Positions 1-8,091 of a DNA stretch of 40,435 nucleotides are shown in pieces; the first letter of the stretch is position 1; every line of letters begins with the position of its first letter. The position numbers were made by a program, and so were the translations under genes. The notes beneath the pieces were generated by a model. It was not told where the DNA came from. It made no database searches and saw nothing but the letters and a program-made list of their open reading frames with translations. The DNA is from an uncultured Dehalococcoidia bacterium (GTDB taxonomy: Bacteria > Chloroflexota > Dehalococcoidia > Lucifugimonadales > UBA3495). The stretch lies in assembly GCA_951812535.1 (NCBI GenBank), contig CATOSK010000009.1, positions 1-40,435 on the forward strand. Reading direction: 5' to 3'.

Positions 1-307
1 CGCTGTACAAGCAGCGGCACCTGGTGGGGAACTGATTCCTGCAATTCAAGCATTGGCCCGTGTGGCTAGCCGCTATGCCAGGAGAACGGCGTCATACCCG
101 GGCAATCTTCCCGCTCCGGGCAGTGATGCCCTGGAGCAAACTCTTCCAACGACACTCCTGGAACGGGATTGTCCTGCCGTAAGAGACCCGACGGGTTTTA
201 GTACGGTCCGGTTGGGTGTACCATGTTGCCCGGCTGCCTGGGTCAGGACATCGCACCCGGTCGATGCCAAGCACCCGGAGAAAAGCCTACCAAATGGGGA
301 GAGCATC
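1..307. other. Gene-free left edge of window
   Basis: I see no convincing gene here. One frame ends in a stop at 31-33 and could be the last ten codons of a gene entering from the left, but that is too short to identify. The frame that runs on into the GYD gene is open across this stretch, but it has no family-like composition and the GYD start with its ribosome-binding site lies at 308. No clear promoter stands out. Confidence 0.4.
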
Positions 308-628
308 ATGCCCAAGTATCTCTATCAGGCAAACTACACTTCAACTGGAATGCAGGGACTGCTGCAAGAAGGCGGCACCTCCCGGCGGAGGGTCTTTGAG
401 GACATAGCCAAAGATCAAGGAGGGGCTCTGGAGTCGTTCTATTATGCGTTCGGCGGAGCGGACCTGTACATGGTCTTTGACCTGCCCGACGCCACCACGG
501 CGGCAGCAATCTCCCTGGCCATCACCGCCGGCGGCGCACTCAGCATCAGCACGATCCAGCTGATCACGCCGGAAGAAATCGACGCCGCGGTCAACAAGAC
601 CGTCACCTACCGCCCGCCGGGAGGATAG
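308..628 (+). CDS. GYD domain-containing protein
   Basis: A 106-residue cytoplasmic protein beginning MPKYLYQANYT and ending in a Pro/Gly-rich tail. The pattern (an N-terminal beta strand ending in YT, a helix, a central AFGGADLY segment and a C-terminal strand) matches the GYD family of small ferredoxin-fold proteins, whose function is unknown. GYD proteins are usually 95-110 residues, so this one is full length. The start is the ATG at 308, because GGGGAGAG lies just upstream and the longer open frame (from 53) adds residues unlike any GYD protein. It stands alone on the plus strand, followed by phage-derived debris. Family assignment is from recognised sequence character; no specific role is inferred. 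Confidence 0.75.
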   Translation: MPKYLYQANYTSTGMQGLLQEGGTSRRRVFEDIAKDQGGALESFYYAFGGADLYMVFDLPDATTAAAISLAITAGGALSISTIQLITPEEIDAAVNKTVTYRPPGG

Positions 629-798
629 CCCCCGGCGCCGCTCGACACTCCAGTGTACCGGGAGCAGATAATATGGGTAGCCACCGCCGCCGGCGTGGAG
701 CTGTGGTTGCGTCTGCCCGGCATACATCGAGCCTGCCGATACCGGGCGCGCCCCTTTAGCGAAGCTCCTGTTGAGCCTGTCTGCCAGGGCGGAGACGG

Positions 799-1477
799 TT
801 GAACCTGCCGGCGCCGGCTGAGCCGGAGATGCAGAACCGCCCGAGGGATGTCGTGGCCCATATACGGATCGGCGCCAACCCGTGGAATCACTGGTACGGA
901 GTCAGTCCCTTGGAAAACGCGCGACTGACCTCGGCCGTCCTGGCCCGGATGGAAGGGCGCTTGGGCCAGGAAGCCAGCGCCCGGGGCGGATACGTTCTGC
1001 CCATGCCGGACGGTAAGGACGGTAACCGGACGAGTCCGTTAACGCACTGCGGCCCGTGGAGGGCAATATCGCCCTGGTGGAGAGCACGTCCGCCGGACCC
1101 GGACGAGGAGGGACATCAGCGCCCCAAGTCGATTGGCGGTTACAGCGGCTCGGGGCGACTTCCCGGAGGGGAATGTCACCCATAGGCGGCAAGTAGTCGG
1201 GGATGTACGCCCGGCCCGGGAAGTGCCGGCGGCCCTGTACCTGGAAGCTGACGGCGCCACTGTGCGGGGAGCATACCGGCAACTGCTGGTGTCCACAATT
1301 CAGCCGTTGGCGCAGATCTCCGGAGAAGAGCCAAAAAGGAAACTGGAAACCCCCGTCCGGTGCAACTTCCGGTGGCTGGCAGGGGGTGACGTCGTAGCCC
1401 GGGCACGAGCCTACTGGACCGTTGGTTCAGTCCGGCATGGACCAGGATCGGGCGGAGGTTCTCTCTGGGTTGAGTGA
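799..1477 (+). pseudogene. Decayed phage portal protein gene (two frameshifts)
   Basis: Three consecutive stretches in three frames read like successive parts of one HK97-type phage portal protein. Segment one (799 to about 1015) holds RDVVAHIRIG, then WYGVSPLENARLT, and ends with LPMPDGKDG. Segment two (about 1026-1193, another frame, ending at a TAG at 1194) holds GNIALVESTSAG and APQVDWRLQRLGA. Segment three (about 1196-1477, third frame) holds AALYLEADGATVRGAYRQLL, then QPLAQISGEE. Together these follow the family order: pre-clip strand, GxSPL helix, V-E-T/S-T segment, D-W-x-x-x-R-L-G-A segment, then ADGTAxREAYRRxL and PLA. Intact portals are about 400 residues; the N-terminal part is missing or unrecognisable, and 629-798 holds nothing else I can identify. 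No terminase, capsid or integrase gene is visible nearby, so this is a lone relic. Confidence 0.7.
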
Positions 1478-2167
1478 TTAGGATGTTAGGGGTTTGCGGC
1501 CCGCAGCAACCAACTTCTCATTGAGTGCGTTCTTGCGTTTGTCAAGGTCAGCGGGCTCGACGAAATAGTGGTGAAACAACACCTCGATAACGTCCAGGCA
1601 CCATTCGGCTTCCCCGGGTTCGATGGGAACGATTTCGCCGGTGACGGTGTACTTGGTCGGATGGGCCGCTAGATTTCCTATCTCCCGAAGGGCGTGAAGG
1701 CTGCTAGTAACACCGGATGGCAGGCTACCACTTTCCAACACGAAATCAATTTGAACGTTCAAGTCCCTGGCGGTTGCACCCGCTTCTTCTCGAAGGATGT
1801 GTTGAAGGCACCGGCGGCTGAGCGCCGCGCTTGCTTTAGGACTATCTGCAAGGACTAAACAAGCCTCTTTATAGTCTTCGGAATATTCATTGGGTACCTC
1901 GGCAGGAACAGGAGGCCGACCCGTCGTCTTTGGGTAAATTACGGTTACAACATCTATGTCGACGGGGAATCTTGTGTCAACCATGCGATCGTGAGGACGT
2001 GACGAAGAACCAACACAACGGCTGTGCAAGAATTGCACGATTAGGCGTCCGCAATCTGAATTAGCGCAATGGTTTGAGTTAACCCACCAATACCCGTCCT
2101 TTTCTTCTCCTACGCAACGCGCGGCATCCCTGCTCGTGAAATGTTCAAGACAGTGGGGACATTGCAT
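1478..2167 (-). CDS. Zinc-finger/DUF4145 domain protein
   Basis: A 229-residue protein. It opens with a Cys-rich treble (C3-x2-C6, then C34-x4-C39), probably a zinc ribbon. Around residues 95-180 it carries a helical DUF4145-like domain: acquired alanine-rich helix, ALSRRCLQHILREE, then LHALREIGNLAAHP, the hallmark 'R-R-x-L-E...lGN-x-AAHP' pattern. DUF4145 proteins occur alone or fused to restriction and other defence proteins; the molecular function is unknown. The gene is visibly poorer in GC than its neighbours and uses many A/T-ending codons. With the adjacent phage relic and tRNA this suggests horizontal acquisition. The start is an ATG with GGGTGAG just upstream. A role in defence is only a possibility from family context. 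Confidence 0.7.
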   Translation of the reverse strand: MQCPHCLEHFTSRDAARCVGEEKDGYWWVNSNHCANSDCGRLIVQFLHSRCVGSSSRPHDRMVDTRFPVDIDVVTVIYPKTTGRPPVPAEVPNEYSEDYKEACLVLADSPKASAALSRRCLQHILREEAGATARDLNVQIDFVLESGSLPSGVTSSLHALREIGNLAAHPTKYTVTGEIVPIEPGEAEWCLDVIEVLFHHYFVEPADLDKRKNALNEKLVAAGRKPLTS

Positions 2168-2280
2168 TTCTCACCCAACCGGCTCTGAGGAAAACCTATC
2201 GTTGTAGTGGAATGGGCAACTCAAGTGGCAACCATAACCCATGATCGCCAGTGTCGCGCATTGAAGACGCACGAAAAAGC

Positions 2281-2351
2281 TCCCCAGGCAGGATTCGAAC
2301 CTGCGACCTAGCGGTTAACAGCCGCCCGCTCTACCGCTGAGCTACTGGGGA
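2281..2351 (-). tRNA. tRNA-Asn (anticodon GTT)
   Basis: The reverse strand folds into a full 71-nt cloverleaf. The acceptor stem is TCCCCAG/CTGGGGA, the D-arm GCTC/GAGC, and the anticodon stem GGCGG/CCGCT around loop CTGTTAA. The T-arm is GCAGG/CCTGC with loop TTCGAAT. The anticodon is GTT, decoding asparagine. CCA is not encoded. Its 3' end faces the DUF4145 gene and portal relic, the usual side for integrated elements. Confidence 0.95.
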
Positions 2352-2394
2352 ATAAGAAGGCGCGCCGAGCGACGCACCGCAATTTCAGATTCTA

Positions 2395-2971
2395 TCACCT
2401 GGTCTCATCGCAGACAAGGAGCGCTGGCCGAGCAAAATAACGATCAGGGGAGCGTCCATGACGCTCCCCTGATGCACGGGCCACTCGGCTTCGAGGCCAG
2501 GCCTCCCTCTCCGGCAATTCGCCTGCCGGTTCCCTGACGGTTACCTCCAGCCGCTTGACATCCCTGCCGGCCAGTTTCGGGAGTCCCAAAGAGAGAACGC
2601 CGTTGCAGTAACGGGGCTCCGCTTTATCCACGTCCGCCCATTCCGGCAGCCGGAGCGACCGGCGGAACCCGCGGAAGCGCCGCTCCCGGACCGGGTACTT
2701 TCCGTTCTTGTGCTCTGTCCCCCCTGTTGGAACAACCCTCGATGGTTAATGCACCGTCGGCGACGGTAATTTCCAAGTCCTCCGGGTCAACCACGGGAAC
2801 CGCGGCGTGGACCATGAATTGCCCGTCCTCCTCAACCGCGTCCAGGGGGATGGGCCAACCCCGGGTCAAATGGTTGCCCGCCGGACAATTCCCGTAGCCC
2901 GGTGTTATGGGAGTCCGCGGATTGGTTATACGCCTGAAGTGGCCGAAAGGCTGGAATCTCCTGATAAACAT
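2395..2971 (-). pseudogene. Small heat-shock protein Hsp20, frameshifted
   Basis: An alpha-crystallin (Hsp20) chaperone gene split by one frameshift. From the ATG at 2971, preceded by AGAGG 9 nt upstream, it reads MFIRRFQPFGHFRR, then WPIPLDAVEEDGQF, AAVPVVDPEDLEITV and ALTIEG. After ERK (around 2697-2700) the frame shifts by one base. The next frame continues seamlessly as YPVRERRFRGFRRSLRLPEW, ADVDKAEPRYCNGVLSLGLP and DVKRLEV. One extra A in an AAA run would explain it. The fused reading is a normal Hsp20 of about 150 residues plus an odd basic tail running through a hairpin to a stop at 2395. The protein would prevent aggregation of unfolded proteins in the cytoplasm. The gene diverges from dnaJ-hspR-clp. 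The break is either real decay or a sequence error in one homopolymer. Confidence 0.75.
2443..2473 (-). terminator. 14-bp perfect hairpin downstream of hsp20 core
   Basis: ATCAGGGGAGCGTC and its exact complement are separated by only CAT. On the minus strand the hairpin is followed by CGTTATTTTG, a loose T-rich tail. Its position after the conserved hsp20 region suits a terminator for hsp20, although the frame as read runs through it to 2395. Confidence 0.55.
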
Positions 2972-3077
2972 GCGTAATGACCTCTTTGGAAGGCCGGATC
3001 GTCGTTTCGAGACGTTGTCAGGCACTTCCCAGTCTTGCCCGAGAGGGTGCTAAACTGACTAAGACCACTAACATATA

Positions 3078-3098
3078 CTTGATTGTGTAACACTCATA
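3078..3098. promoter_or_regulatory. HAIR-like HspR operator
   Basis: CTTGATT-N7-ACTCATA matches the HspR-binding HAIR palindrome CTTGAGT-N7-ACTCAAG at 11 of 14 positions with exact spacing. It lies between divergent hsp20 and dnaJ-hspR-clp, and hspR is in the operon it would control. A perfect half-site ACTCAAG also occurs at 3132-3138, just upstream of the dnaJ -35 box. HspR binding is known for this family; its use here is inferred. Confidence 0.55.
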
Positions 3099-3150
3099 TC
3101 CTTATTACTAAGGTCATCAATAATACGGATAACTCAAGGGGCATATTTCA

Positions 3151-3179
3151 TTGAAGTTCAGCATTAACTTGGATACAAT
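3151..3179 (+). promoter_or_regulatory. sigma70-type promoter of dnaJ-hspR-clp
   Basis: TTGAAG (3151-3156), 17-bp spacer, TACAAT (3174-3179), within AT-rich intergenic DNA and 37 bp before the dnaJ ATG. Box quality and spacing are close to consensus. Confidence 0.6.
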
Positions 3180-3215
3180 AATACCAATGACAAACCGTGT
3201 CGTTGGAGGCGGCTG

Positions 3216-4103
3216 ATGCCCAGCTATTACGACATTCTCGAAGTGGCTCGAACGGCAGACGACAAAGACATCCGTCAAGCCTACCGGAAGAAGGCCCGCC
3301 AGTACCACCCGGACGTGAACCCGGGCGACCAGTCCGCCGAGGACCAGTTCAAGCTGATTAACGAAGCCCACAGCGTACTGTCGGACCCGGACAAGCGCCG
3401 GAAGTACGACAAGTACGGCGACCGGTGGGAACAGGCCGACCAGCTTGACGCGGCCGAGGCGAGGAGCCGCTTCGACGGGAACAGGTTCTACCGCACCAGT
3501 GCCGGGGACGATCCGTCCTCTGGGGGAATCGGAAACTTTGGCAGCGAAGCCGGAGATGTGTTCCAGGCGATATTCCGCAACTTTGGCAGCGGCCAGTCCC
3601 GTGCTGCGGAATACCCGGTGGACGTCACCCTCCACGAGGCTCTCCAGGGTACCACCCGCCTCATGGACCTTTCCGACGGCAGGCGGCTGGAAGTAAAGAT
3701 CCCCCCGGGAGTCGACAACGGTTCCAAGGTCCACGTTCCTGCAGGACGGGGCAATGACGGCGGGAATTTTTACCTGACCGTCTCGGTACAGCCCCACGCG
3801 GTGTACGAACGGAAGGGCCGCAACCTGTACCGGGAAATCGAGGTGCCGGTGGAGGATGCCGTCCTGGGGACCGAGGTCAACGTGCCCACCCTGACCGGCC
3901 GGGTCGCGTTGACCATACCCCCGGAAACACAGAATGGGCAGCGGTTCCGCCTGGCGGGACAAGGGATGCCCACCCTGGGCCAACCCAACTCCAAGGGGGA
4001 TTTGTTCGCCACCGTCAAGGTCAGGCTTCCGTCCAACCTGACGGAACGGCAGAAAGAGCTTTACCAGGAACTGAGGAGTCTTCGAAGCTCATCCGGGAGA
4101 TAA
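3216..4103 (+). CDS. DnaJ-class co-chaperone (CbpA type)
   Basis: A 295-residue Hsp40 that would stimulate DnaK ATPase and deliver unfolded clients. Residues 1-68 form a J domain (YYDILEVARTADDKDIRQAY, with the catalytic HPD at 31-33 and the KRRKYDKYG end). A Gly/Ser/Phe-rich linker follows to about residue 125, then the two beta-sandwich substrate-binding domains (EYPVDVTLHEAL; VKIPPGVDNGSKV; GDLFATVKVRLP). The Cys-rich zinc-finger region of classical DnaJ is absent, so it is a type II/CbpA protein. The length is normal for that class. The start has GGAGG six nt upstream. It is first in the operon, with hspR two nt behind, an arrangement also typical of actinobacterial dnaK operons. No dnaK is in this window. 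Confidence 0.93.
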   Translation: MPSYYDILEVARTADDKDIRQAYRKKARQYHPDVNPGDQSAEDQFKLINEAHSVLSDPDKRRKYDKYGDRWEQADQLDAAEARSRFDGNRFYRTSAGDDPSSGGIGNFGSEAGDVFQAIFRNFGSGQSRAAEYPVDVTLHEALQGTTRLMDLSDGRRLEVKIPPGVDNGSKVHVPAGRGNDGGNFYLTVSVQPHAVYERKGRNLYREIEVPVEDAVLGTEVNVPTLTGRVALTIPPETQNGQRFRLAGQGMPTLGQPNSKGDLFATVKVRLPSNLTERQKELYQELRSLRSSSGR

Positions 4104-4105
4104 CC

Positions 4106-4429
4106 ATGACCACCGAAGAACAACCGAGGGACGAACCGTGCTACGTGATAAGCATCGCGGCGAGGATGGTGGGCTTGCACGCCCAGACGCTGCGATACTA
4201 CGAAAGAGTAGGCTTGGTCTGGCCTTCCCGCAGCCAGGGTCGTCAGCGCCTTTATTCCCAGGCCGACATTGACCGCCTGCGCCGGATCAAGACCTACACC
4301 GAAGAGCTGGGCATGAACCTGGCAGGAGCCGAAGTCGCCATCAAGCTGGTGGACCGCATCGAGGAGCTTGAGGCCAGGGTTGACACCCTCACCGCCCAGC
4401 TCAAGGAGGCCAGGGCGCGAAAGCGGTAA
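4106..4429 (+). CDS. hspR: HspR, MerR-family heat-shock repressor
   Basis: A 107-residue MerR-fold DNA-binding protein. The N-terminal winged helix-turn-helix reads YVISIAARMVGLHAQTLRYY, followed by ERVGLVWPSRSQGRQRLYS and ADIDRLRRI, the HspR/MerR signature. The C-terminal third is a coiled coil (RIEELEARVDTLTAQLKEA) for dimerisation. HspR represses heat-shock genes, with DnaK as co-repressor in Streptomyces. Here it sits between dnaJ and a Clp ATPase and starts two nt after dnaJ, with GGGAGA inside the dnaJ end as ribosome-binding site. It would autoregulate through the HAIR-like site at 3078-3098. Its position makes HspR much likelier than a metal-sensing MerR, and no metal-binding cysteines are present in its effector region. 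Confidence 0.9.
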   Translation: MTTEEQPRDEPCYVISIAARMVGLHAQTLRYYERVGLVWPSRSQGRQRLYSQADIDRLRRIKTYTEELGMNLAGAEVAIKLVDRIEELEARVDTLTAQLKEARARKR

Positions 4430-4523
4430 TATTCCGCGCCATCCGGGAAACTGACTCCGGGCAACCGGCCAAAGCATAACCCCGGCGCTGCCTGCGGGCA
4501 GCTTCACCCAGGAGGTAACCATA

Positions 4524-6968
4524 ATGGTAATGACACCGGAACAATTCACCGAACAGGCGCAGCAGGTCCTGCAGCGTTCGCAGGAACTGGTGCGTAACTA
4601 TCAGCACACCCAGTGGGACGTGGAGCACGTTCTCCTGGCCCTGGTCGGCGCCGAGGAAGGCGTCTCCACCCGGATTTTCGAGGAGTTGGGAGTCTCGGTC
4701 GAGGCGATGAAGACCCGTTTGCACCAGGTCCTCGAGGCCACTCCCAAGGTAGTCGGAGGTCAGTCCCAGATCTACGCCACCCCCCGCGTCCAACGGTTGC
4801 TGGAAAACGCCCAGCAGGAGTCCCATCGGCTCAACGACGAGTTCATCAGCGTGGACCACCTGATGGTTGCCGCCGCAATGGAACTACAAGGAGATTCAGC
4901 CACCATCCTCAACGAGTTTGGCATTAATCGGGACCTGGTGTACCAGGCAATGCTCAAAGTGCGCGGGCACAGCCGGGTTGAAGACCCGCGGGCCGAAAGC
5001 CGCTACCGGGCCCTGGAAAAATACAGCGTCGATCTCACCGGCCTGGCGGTCAAGGGCAAGCTGGACCCGGTTATCGGGCGGGACGACGAAATCCGCCAGG
5101 TCATGCAGACCCTCACCCGTCGAAGGAAAAACAACCCTGTCATTATCGGGGAAGCCGGCGTCGGCAAGACGGCCGTCGTCGAAGGGCTGGCCCAGCAGAT
5201 CGCCGACGGGACCGTGCCCGAGTCCCTGAAGCAACGGCGCGTCCTCGCCTTGGACATGGGTTCCCTGGTGGCCGGTTCCAAGTTCCGCGGCGAATTCGAG
5301 GAACGCCTCAAGTCGGTGATTGACGAAGTGAAACTGGCCGAGCGGGAAGTCATCCTGTTCCTTGACGAGATCCACACCATGGTCGGCGCCGGCGCCGCCG
5401 AGGGCGGGCTGGACGCCAGCAACATGCTCAAGCCGGCCCTGGCCCGGGGCGAGCTCCAGTGCATCGGCGCCACCACCCTGGACGAGTACAGGAAGCACAT
5501 TGAAAAGGACACGGCCCTGGAACGCCGCTTCCAGCCCGTTTACCTGGAAGAACCCACCGAGGCGGAGACCATCGAAATCCTGCGAGCTCTCCGTCCCCGG
5601 TACGAGTCCCACCACGGCGTCACCATAGACGACTCGGCCCTGCTGGCCTCAGTCCGGCTCAGCGAGCGCTACATCAGCGACCGCAAACTGCCGGACAAAG
5701 CCATCGACTTCATTGACGAGGCCGGAAGCAAGCTCCGCATTGACGCCGAAACCCTTCCCGGCAATCTCCAGGCCCTGGAGAGCCGCATCCGGCAGCTCGC
5801 CGGCCAGGAAGAAGCGGCGGCCCAAAATTCCGACTACGAGGAAGCGGCCCAGTTCAAGACCGAGCGCCTGCGTCTGGAGCGGCAGTTCGAGGAGGAGAGG
5901 CGCAACGCCGCGACCACGTCCGGACCCGATTTGACAGTTGACGACAAGGATATCGCGGAGCTGGTGTCCCGCTGGACCGGTATCCCGGCCGGACGCCTCC
6001 TGGAGCAGGAGGCCGGGCGTCTCCTCCACATGGAAGAGACCCTGCACCAGCGCGTAATCGGTCAGGAAGAGGGCGTGGCCGCCGTCGCCGAAGCCATCCG
6101 CCGGTCCCGGTCTGGTTTGAGTGACCCAAAGCGCCCCATCGGGAGCTTCATCTTCCTCGGCCCCACCGGCGTTGGCAAGACCGAACTGAGCAAGGCCCTC
6201 GCCGAGTTCTTGTTCGACGACGAAAGCAACATGGTCCGCATCGACATGTCCGAGTACATGGAGAAGCACTCTGTGTCCCGCCTCATCGGAGCTCCTCCGG
6301 GTTACATCGGGTATGACGAGGGAGGACAGTTGACCGAGGCCGTGCGGCGGCGCCCCTACCGGGTGGTCCTGTTCGACGAGATCGAGAAGGCGCACCCGGA
6401 CGTGTTCAACATCCTGTTGCAAATCCTGGAGGATGGCCGGCTCACCGACGGCCACGGCAGGACCGTCGACTTCCGCAACACGGTCGTCATTATGACCAGC
6501 AACCTGGGTACGGGGGATGCGGGCCGGCAGCCCTACGGCTTCCGCGCCGGGGCTGACGGCGAAGAACAGGACCGCCGGCTCCGCAGCTCGGTGGACCGGG
6601 CGCTGAAGCAGACCTTCCGCCCGGAGTTCCTCAACCGCATCGACGAAACCATTATCTTCCGCCCGCTGACCCAGGACGAGATTGTGCAGGTGGTAGGACT
6701 GATGGCCGGTGAAGTCGGGGAACGGCTGCTGGAAAAGGGCATTACCTTCGAGCTAACGGCGTCGGCCAGCGAGTGGCTGGCCCGGGAGGGGTTCGATCCC
6801 ATCTACGGCGCCCGGCCCCTCCGCCGGGCCATCCAGAGGTCCCTGGAAAATCCCCTATCCAGGGGGATCCTCTCCGGCGAGTTCCAGGAAGGTGACCACG
6901 TGGTGGTCGACTCCGGCGTTGACGGCCTGCAACTGACCAAGACCGTTTCCGTGGCAGCGGCGGTATAA
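4524..6968 (+). CDS. Hsp100/Clp AAA+ ATPase, ClpB/ClpC-like
   Basis: An 814-residue protein with two AAA+ modules that would unfold or disaggregate proteins. The N-domain (1-145) has ClpB-like [13 protein letters not shown]1 has Walker A GEAGVGKT (209-216) and Walker B VILFLDE (276-282). A short middle region (about 405-470) has a UVR-like [17 protein letters not shown] helix instead of the long ClpB coiled coil. AAA2 has Walker A GPTGVGKT (546-553) and Walker B VVLFDE (614-619). The length and short M-region fit ClpC, while the AAA2 GAPPGYIGY segment is ClpB-like. A YGF tripeptide sits where ClpC carries its ClpP-docking VGF/LGF loop. GGAGGT lies seven nt before the ATG. Third in the hspR operon, it is the expected heat-shock partner. 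Whether it acts with ClpP or alone is open. Confidence 0.88.
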   Translation: MVMTPEQFTEQAQQVLQRSQELVRNYQHTQWDVEHVLLALVGAEEGVSTRIFEELGVSVEAMKTRLHQVLEATPKVVGGQSQIYATPRVQRLLENAQQESHRLNDEFISVDHLMVAAAMELQGDSATILNEFGINRDLVYQAMLKVRGHSRVEDPRAESRYRALEKYSVDLTGLAVKGKLDPVIGRDDEIRQVMQTLTRRRKNNPVIIGEAGVGKTAVVEGLAQQIADGTVPESLKQRRVLALDMGSLVAGSKFRGEFEERLKSVIDEVKLAEREVILFLDEIHTMVGAGAAEGGLDASNMLKPALARGELQCIGATTLDEYRKHIEKDTALERRFQPVYLEEPTEAETIEILRALRPRYESHHGVTIDDSALLASVRLSERYISDRKLPDKAIDFIDEAGSKLRIDAETLPGNLQALESRIRQLAGQEEAAAQNSDYEEAAQFKTERLRLERQFEEERRNAATTSGPDLTVDDKDIAELVSRWTGIPAGRLLEQEAGRLLHMEETLHQRVIGQEEGVAAVAEAIRRSRSGLSDPKRPIGSFIFLGPTGVGKTELSKALAEFLFDDESNMVRIDMSEYMEKHSVSRLIGAPPGYIGYDEGGQLTEAVRRRPYRVVLFDEIEKAHPDVFNILLQILEDGRLTDGHGRTVDFRNTVVIMTSNLGTGDAGRQPYGFRAGADGEEQDRRLRSSVDRALKQTFRPEFLNRIDETIIFRPLTQDEIVQVVGLMAGEVGERLLEKGITFELTASASEWLAREGFDPIYGARPLRRAIQRSLENPLSRGILSGEFQEGDHVVVDSGVDGLQLTKTVSVAAAV

Positions 6969-7015
6969 CTCCCACCCGCTCCGTCGCTGGACGGGGAAAT
7001 GGCGCTGTAAAGAAA

Positions 7016-7044
7016 CCCGGCCCGCATGTTAGTTGCGGGCCGGG
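7016..7044. terminator. Bidirectional terminator between clp and pyrD
   Basis: CCCGGCCCGCA and its exact complement flank a 7-nt loop (11-bp stem). The stem is preceded by AGAAA and followed by CGTTTCT, giving a T-tract on both strands. It lies between convergent clp and pyrD and can serve both. Confidence 0.8.
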
Positions 7045-7073
7045 CGTTTCTGTCCGTCAGCGATTTCCCTGGC

Positions 7074-8042
7074 TCATGCGGGCGATTTTCGCTGGGCGGC
7101 GCCGATAATCTCATGGATGTCAGCGATTTCCCGCTCCCGCATGAACGCCTTCAGGCCAGCCAGGACTTCAAAGGGCGCCCAAAGACTTGCCAGGTTGGCG
7201 CTGCCGACCTGCACCGCCGTCGCTCCGGCCATCAGGAACTGCAGGGCATCCTCGGCGGTGAATATCCCTCCAACCCCCACGATCGGCACATCCACCACCT
7301 GGGCCGCCCGGTAAACCAGGGCCAGGGATACCGCCCGCAGGCCCGGACCGGACAACCCGCCGGTGATGTTGCCCAGCACCGGGGTCGCCGTCTTCACGTC
7401 GATGGCCATGGCCGGAAGGGTGTTCGAAATCGTCAGCGCATCGGCCCCGGCGTCAACCACCGCCCTGGCGATGGGAGCAATGTCAGGAACGTTGGGGGCC
7501 AGCTTGACCAGCAAAGGGGTCTCTACATGTTCCCGGGCCGCATCCGTTGCCGCCGCGGCGTCTTCAGGATCATGACTGAACAGGGCTCCGTTCTCCACGT
7601 TGGGGCAGCTCAGGTTCAGCTCCACAGCGGAGAATCCCGCCACCCCGCGAGCCATTGCCGCCATTTCCCCAAACTCGCTGACCGACTCCGCGGAAATGCT
7701 CAGGAACACTGTTGCATCCCATGAATCCCACTCTGGAGCCATATCCCTCAGCGCGCCTTCGATGCCGGGATTGGTCAACCCGATGGAGTTCAGATAAACG
7801 GCTTCTCCGGCTTCCCGAGCTTCACGGAACGAATTGGGCCACCACCGGGGTTCCGGGTTTCCCTCCCGGGCGTACCGGGTCACCGTCTTGGGAATGACCG
7901 CGCCCAGGCGTTCCAGACGCATGTCTGGGGTGATGCCCCGCCCGTACCCGTCGTAACCGAAGGTTCCCGAGGCGATGATGACAGGATTGGCCAGTCCCAG
8001 GTGGAGAGGGTGTTGAGGCGCCAGGTCAACCGAAAGGTCCAT
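7074..8042 (-). CDS. pyrD: Dihydroorotate dehydrogenase, class 1
   Basis: A 322-residue FMN enzyme of pyrimidine synthesis that oxidises dihydroorotate to orotate in the cytoplasm. It shows the TIM-barrel signatures of class 1: NPVIIASGTFGYDGYG, PKTVT (Lys52), YLNSIGLTNPG, and the catalytic-base region ELNLSCPN with Cys146, which marks class 1 rather than the serine-using class 2. VKLAPNV, ISNT and VGVGGI (FMN phosphate binding) follow. Cys146 and length fit class 1B (NAD-linked), which needs a PyrK partner; none is in the window. It begins 50 nt after rpoC ends on the same strand, with AAGGGAG upstream, so it may be co-transcribed with rpoBC, an unusual partner for a pyrimidine gene. Confidence 0.92.
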   Translation of the reverse strand: MDLSVDLAPQHPLHLGLANPVIIASGTFGYDGYGRGITPDMRLERLGAVIPKTVTRYAREGNPEPRWWPNSFREAREAGEAVYLNSIGLTNPGIEGALRDMAPEWDSWDATVFLSISAESVSEFGEMAAMARGVAGFSAVELNLSCPNVENGALFSHDPEDAAAATDAAREHVETPLLVKLAPNVPDIAPIARAVVDAGADALTISNTLPAMAIDVKTATPVLGNITGGLSGPGLRAVSLALVYRAAQVVDVPIVGVGGIFTAEDALQFLMAGATAVQVGSANLASLWAPFEVLAGLKAFMREREIADIHEIIGAAQRKSPA

Positions 8043-8091
8043 GGGTCAGTTCGCTCCCTTGGCGCCCCTGTTCGAAATGGTGGGTGGCCGG

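Noticed and set aside
1..33. Possible last ten codons of an upstream gene (ending LYKQRHLVGN)
   Set aside because: Too short to distinguish from chance and no family recognised.
53..307. N-terminal extension of the GYD protein
   Set aside because: The frame is open, but the extra residues are low in family character and the start at 308 has its own ribosome-binding site.
3118..3138. Second full HAIR site around the half-site ACTCAAG
   Set aside because: The required left arm at 3118-3124 matches at only three of seven positions.
3117..3983. Long minus-strand open frame opposite dnaJ
   Set aside because: Shadow of dnaJ; no family character and no ribosome-binding site.
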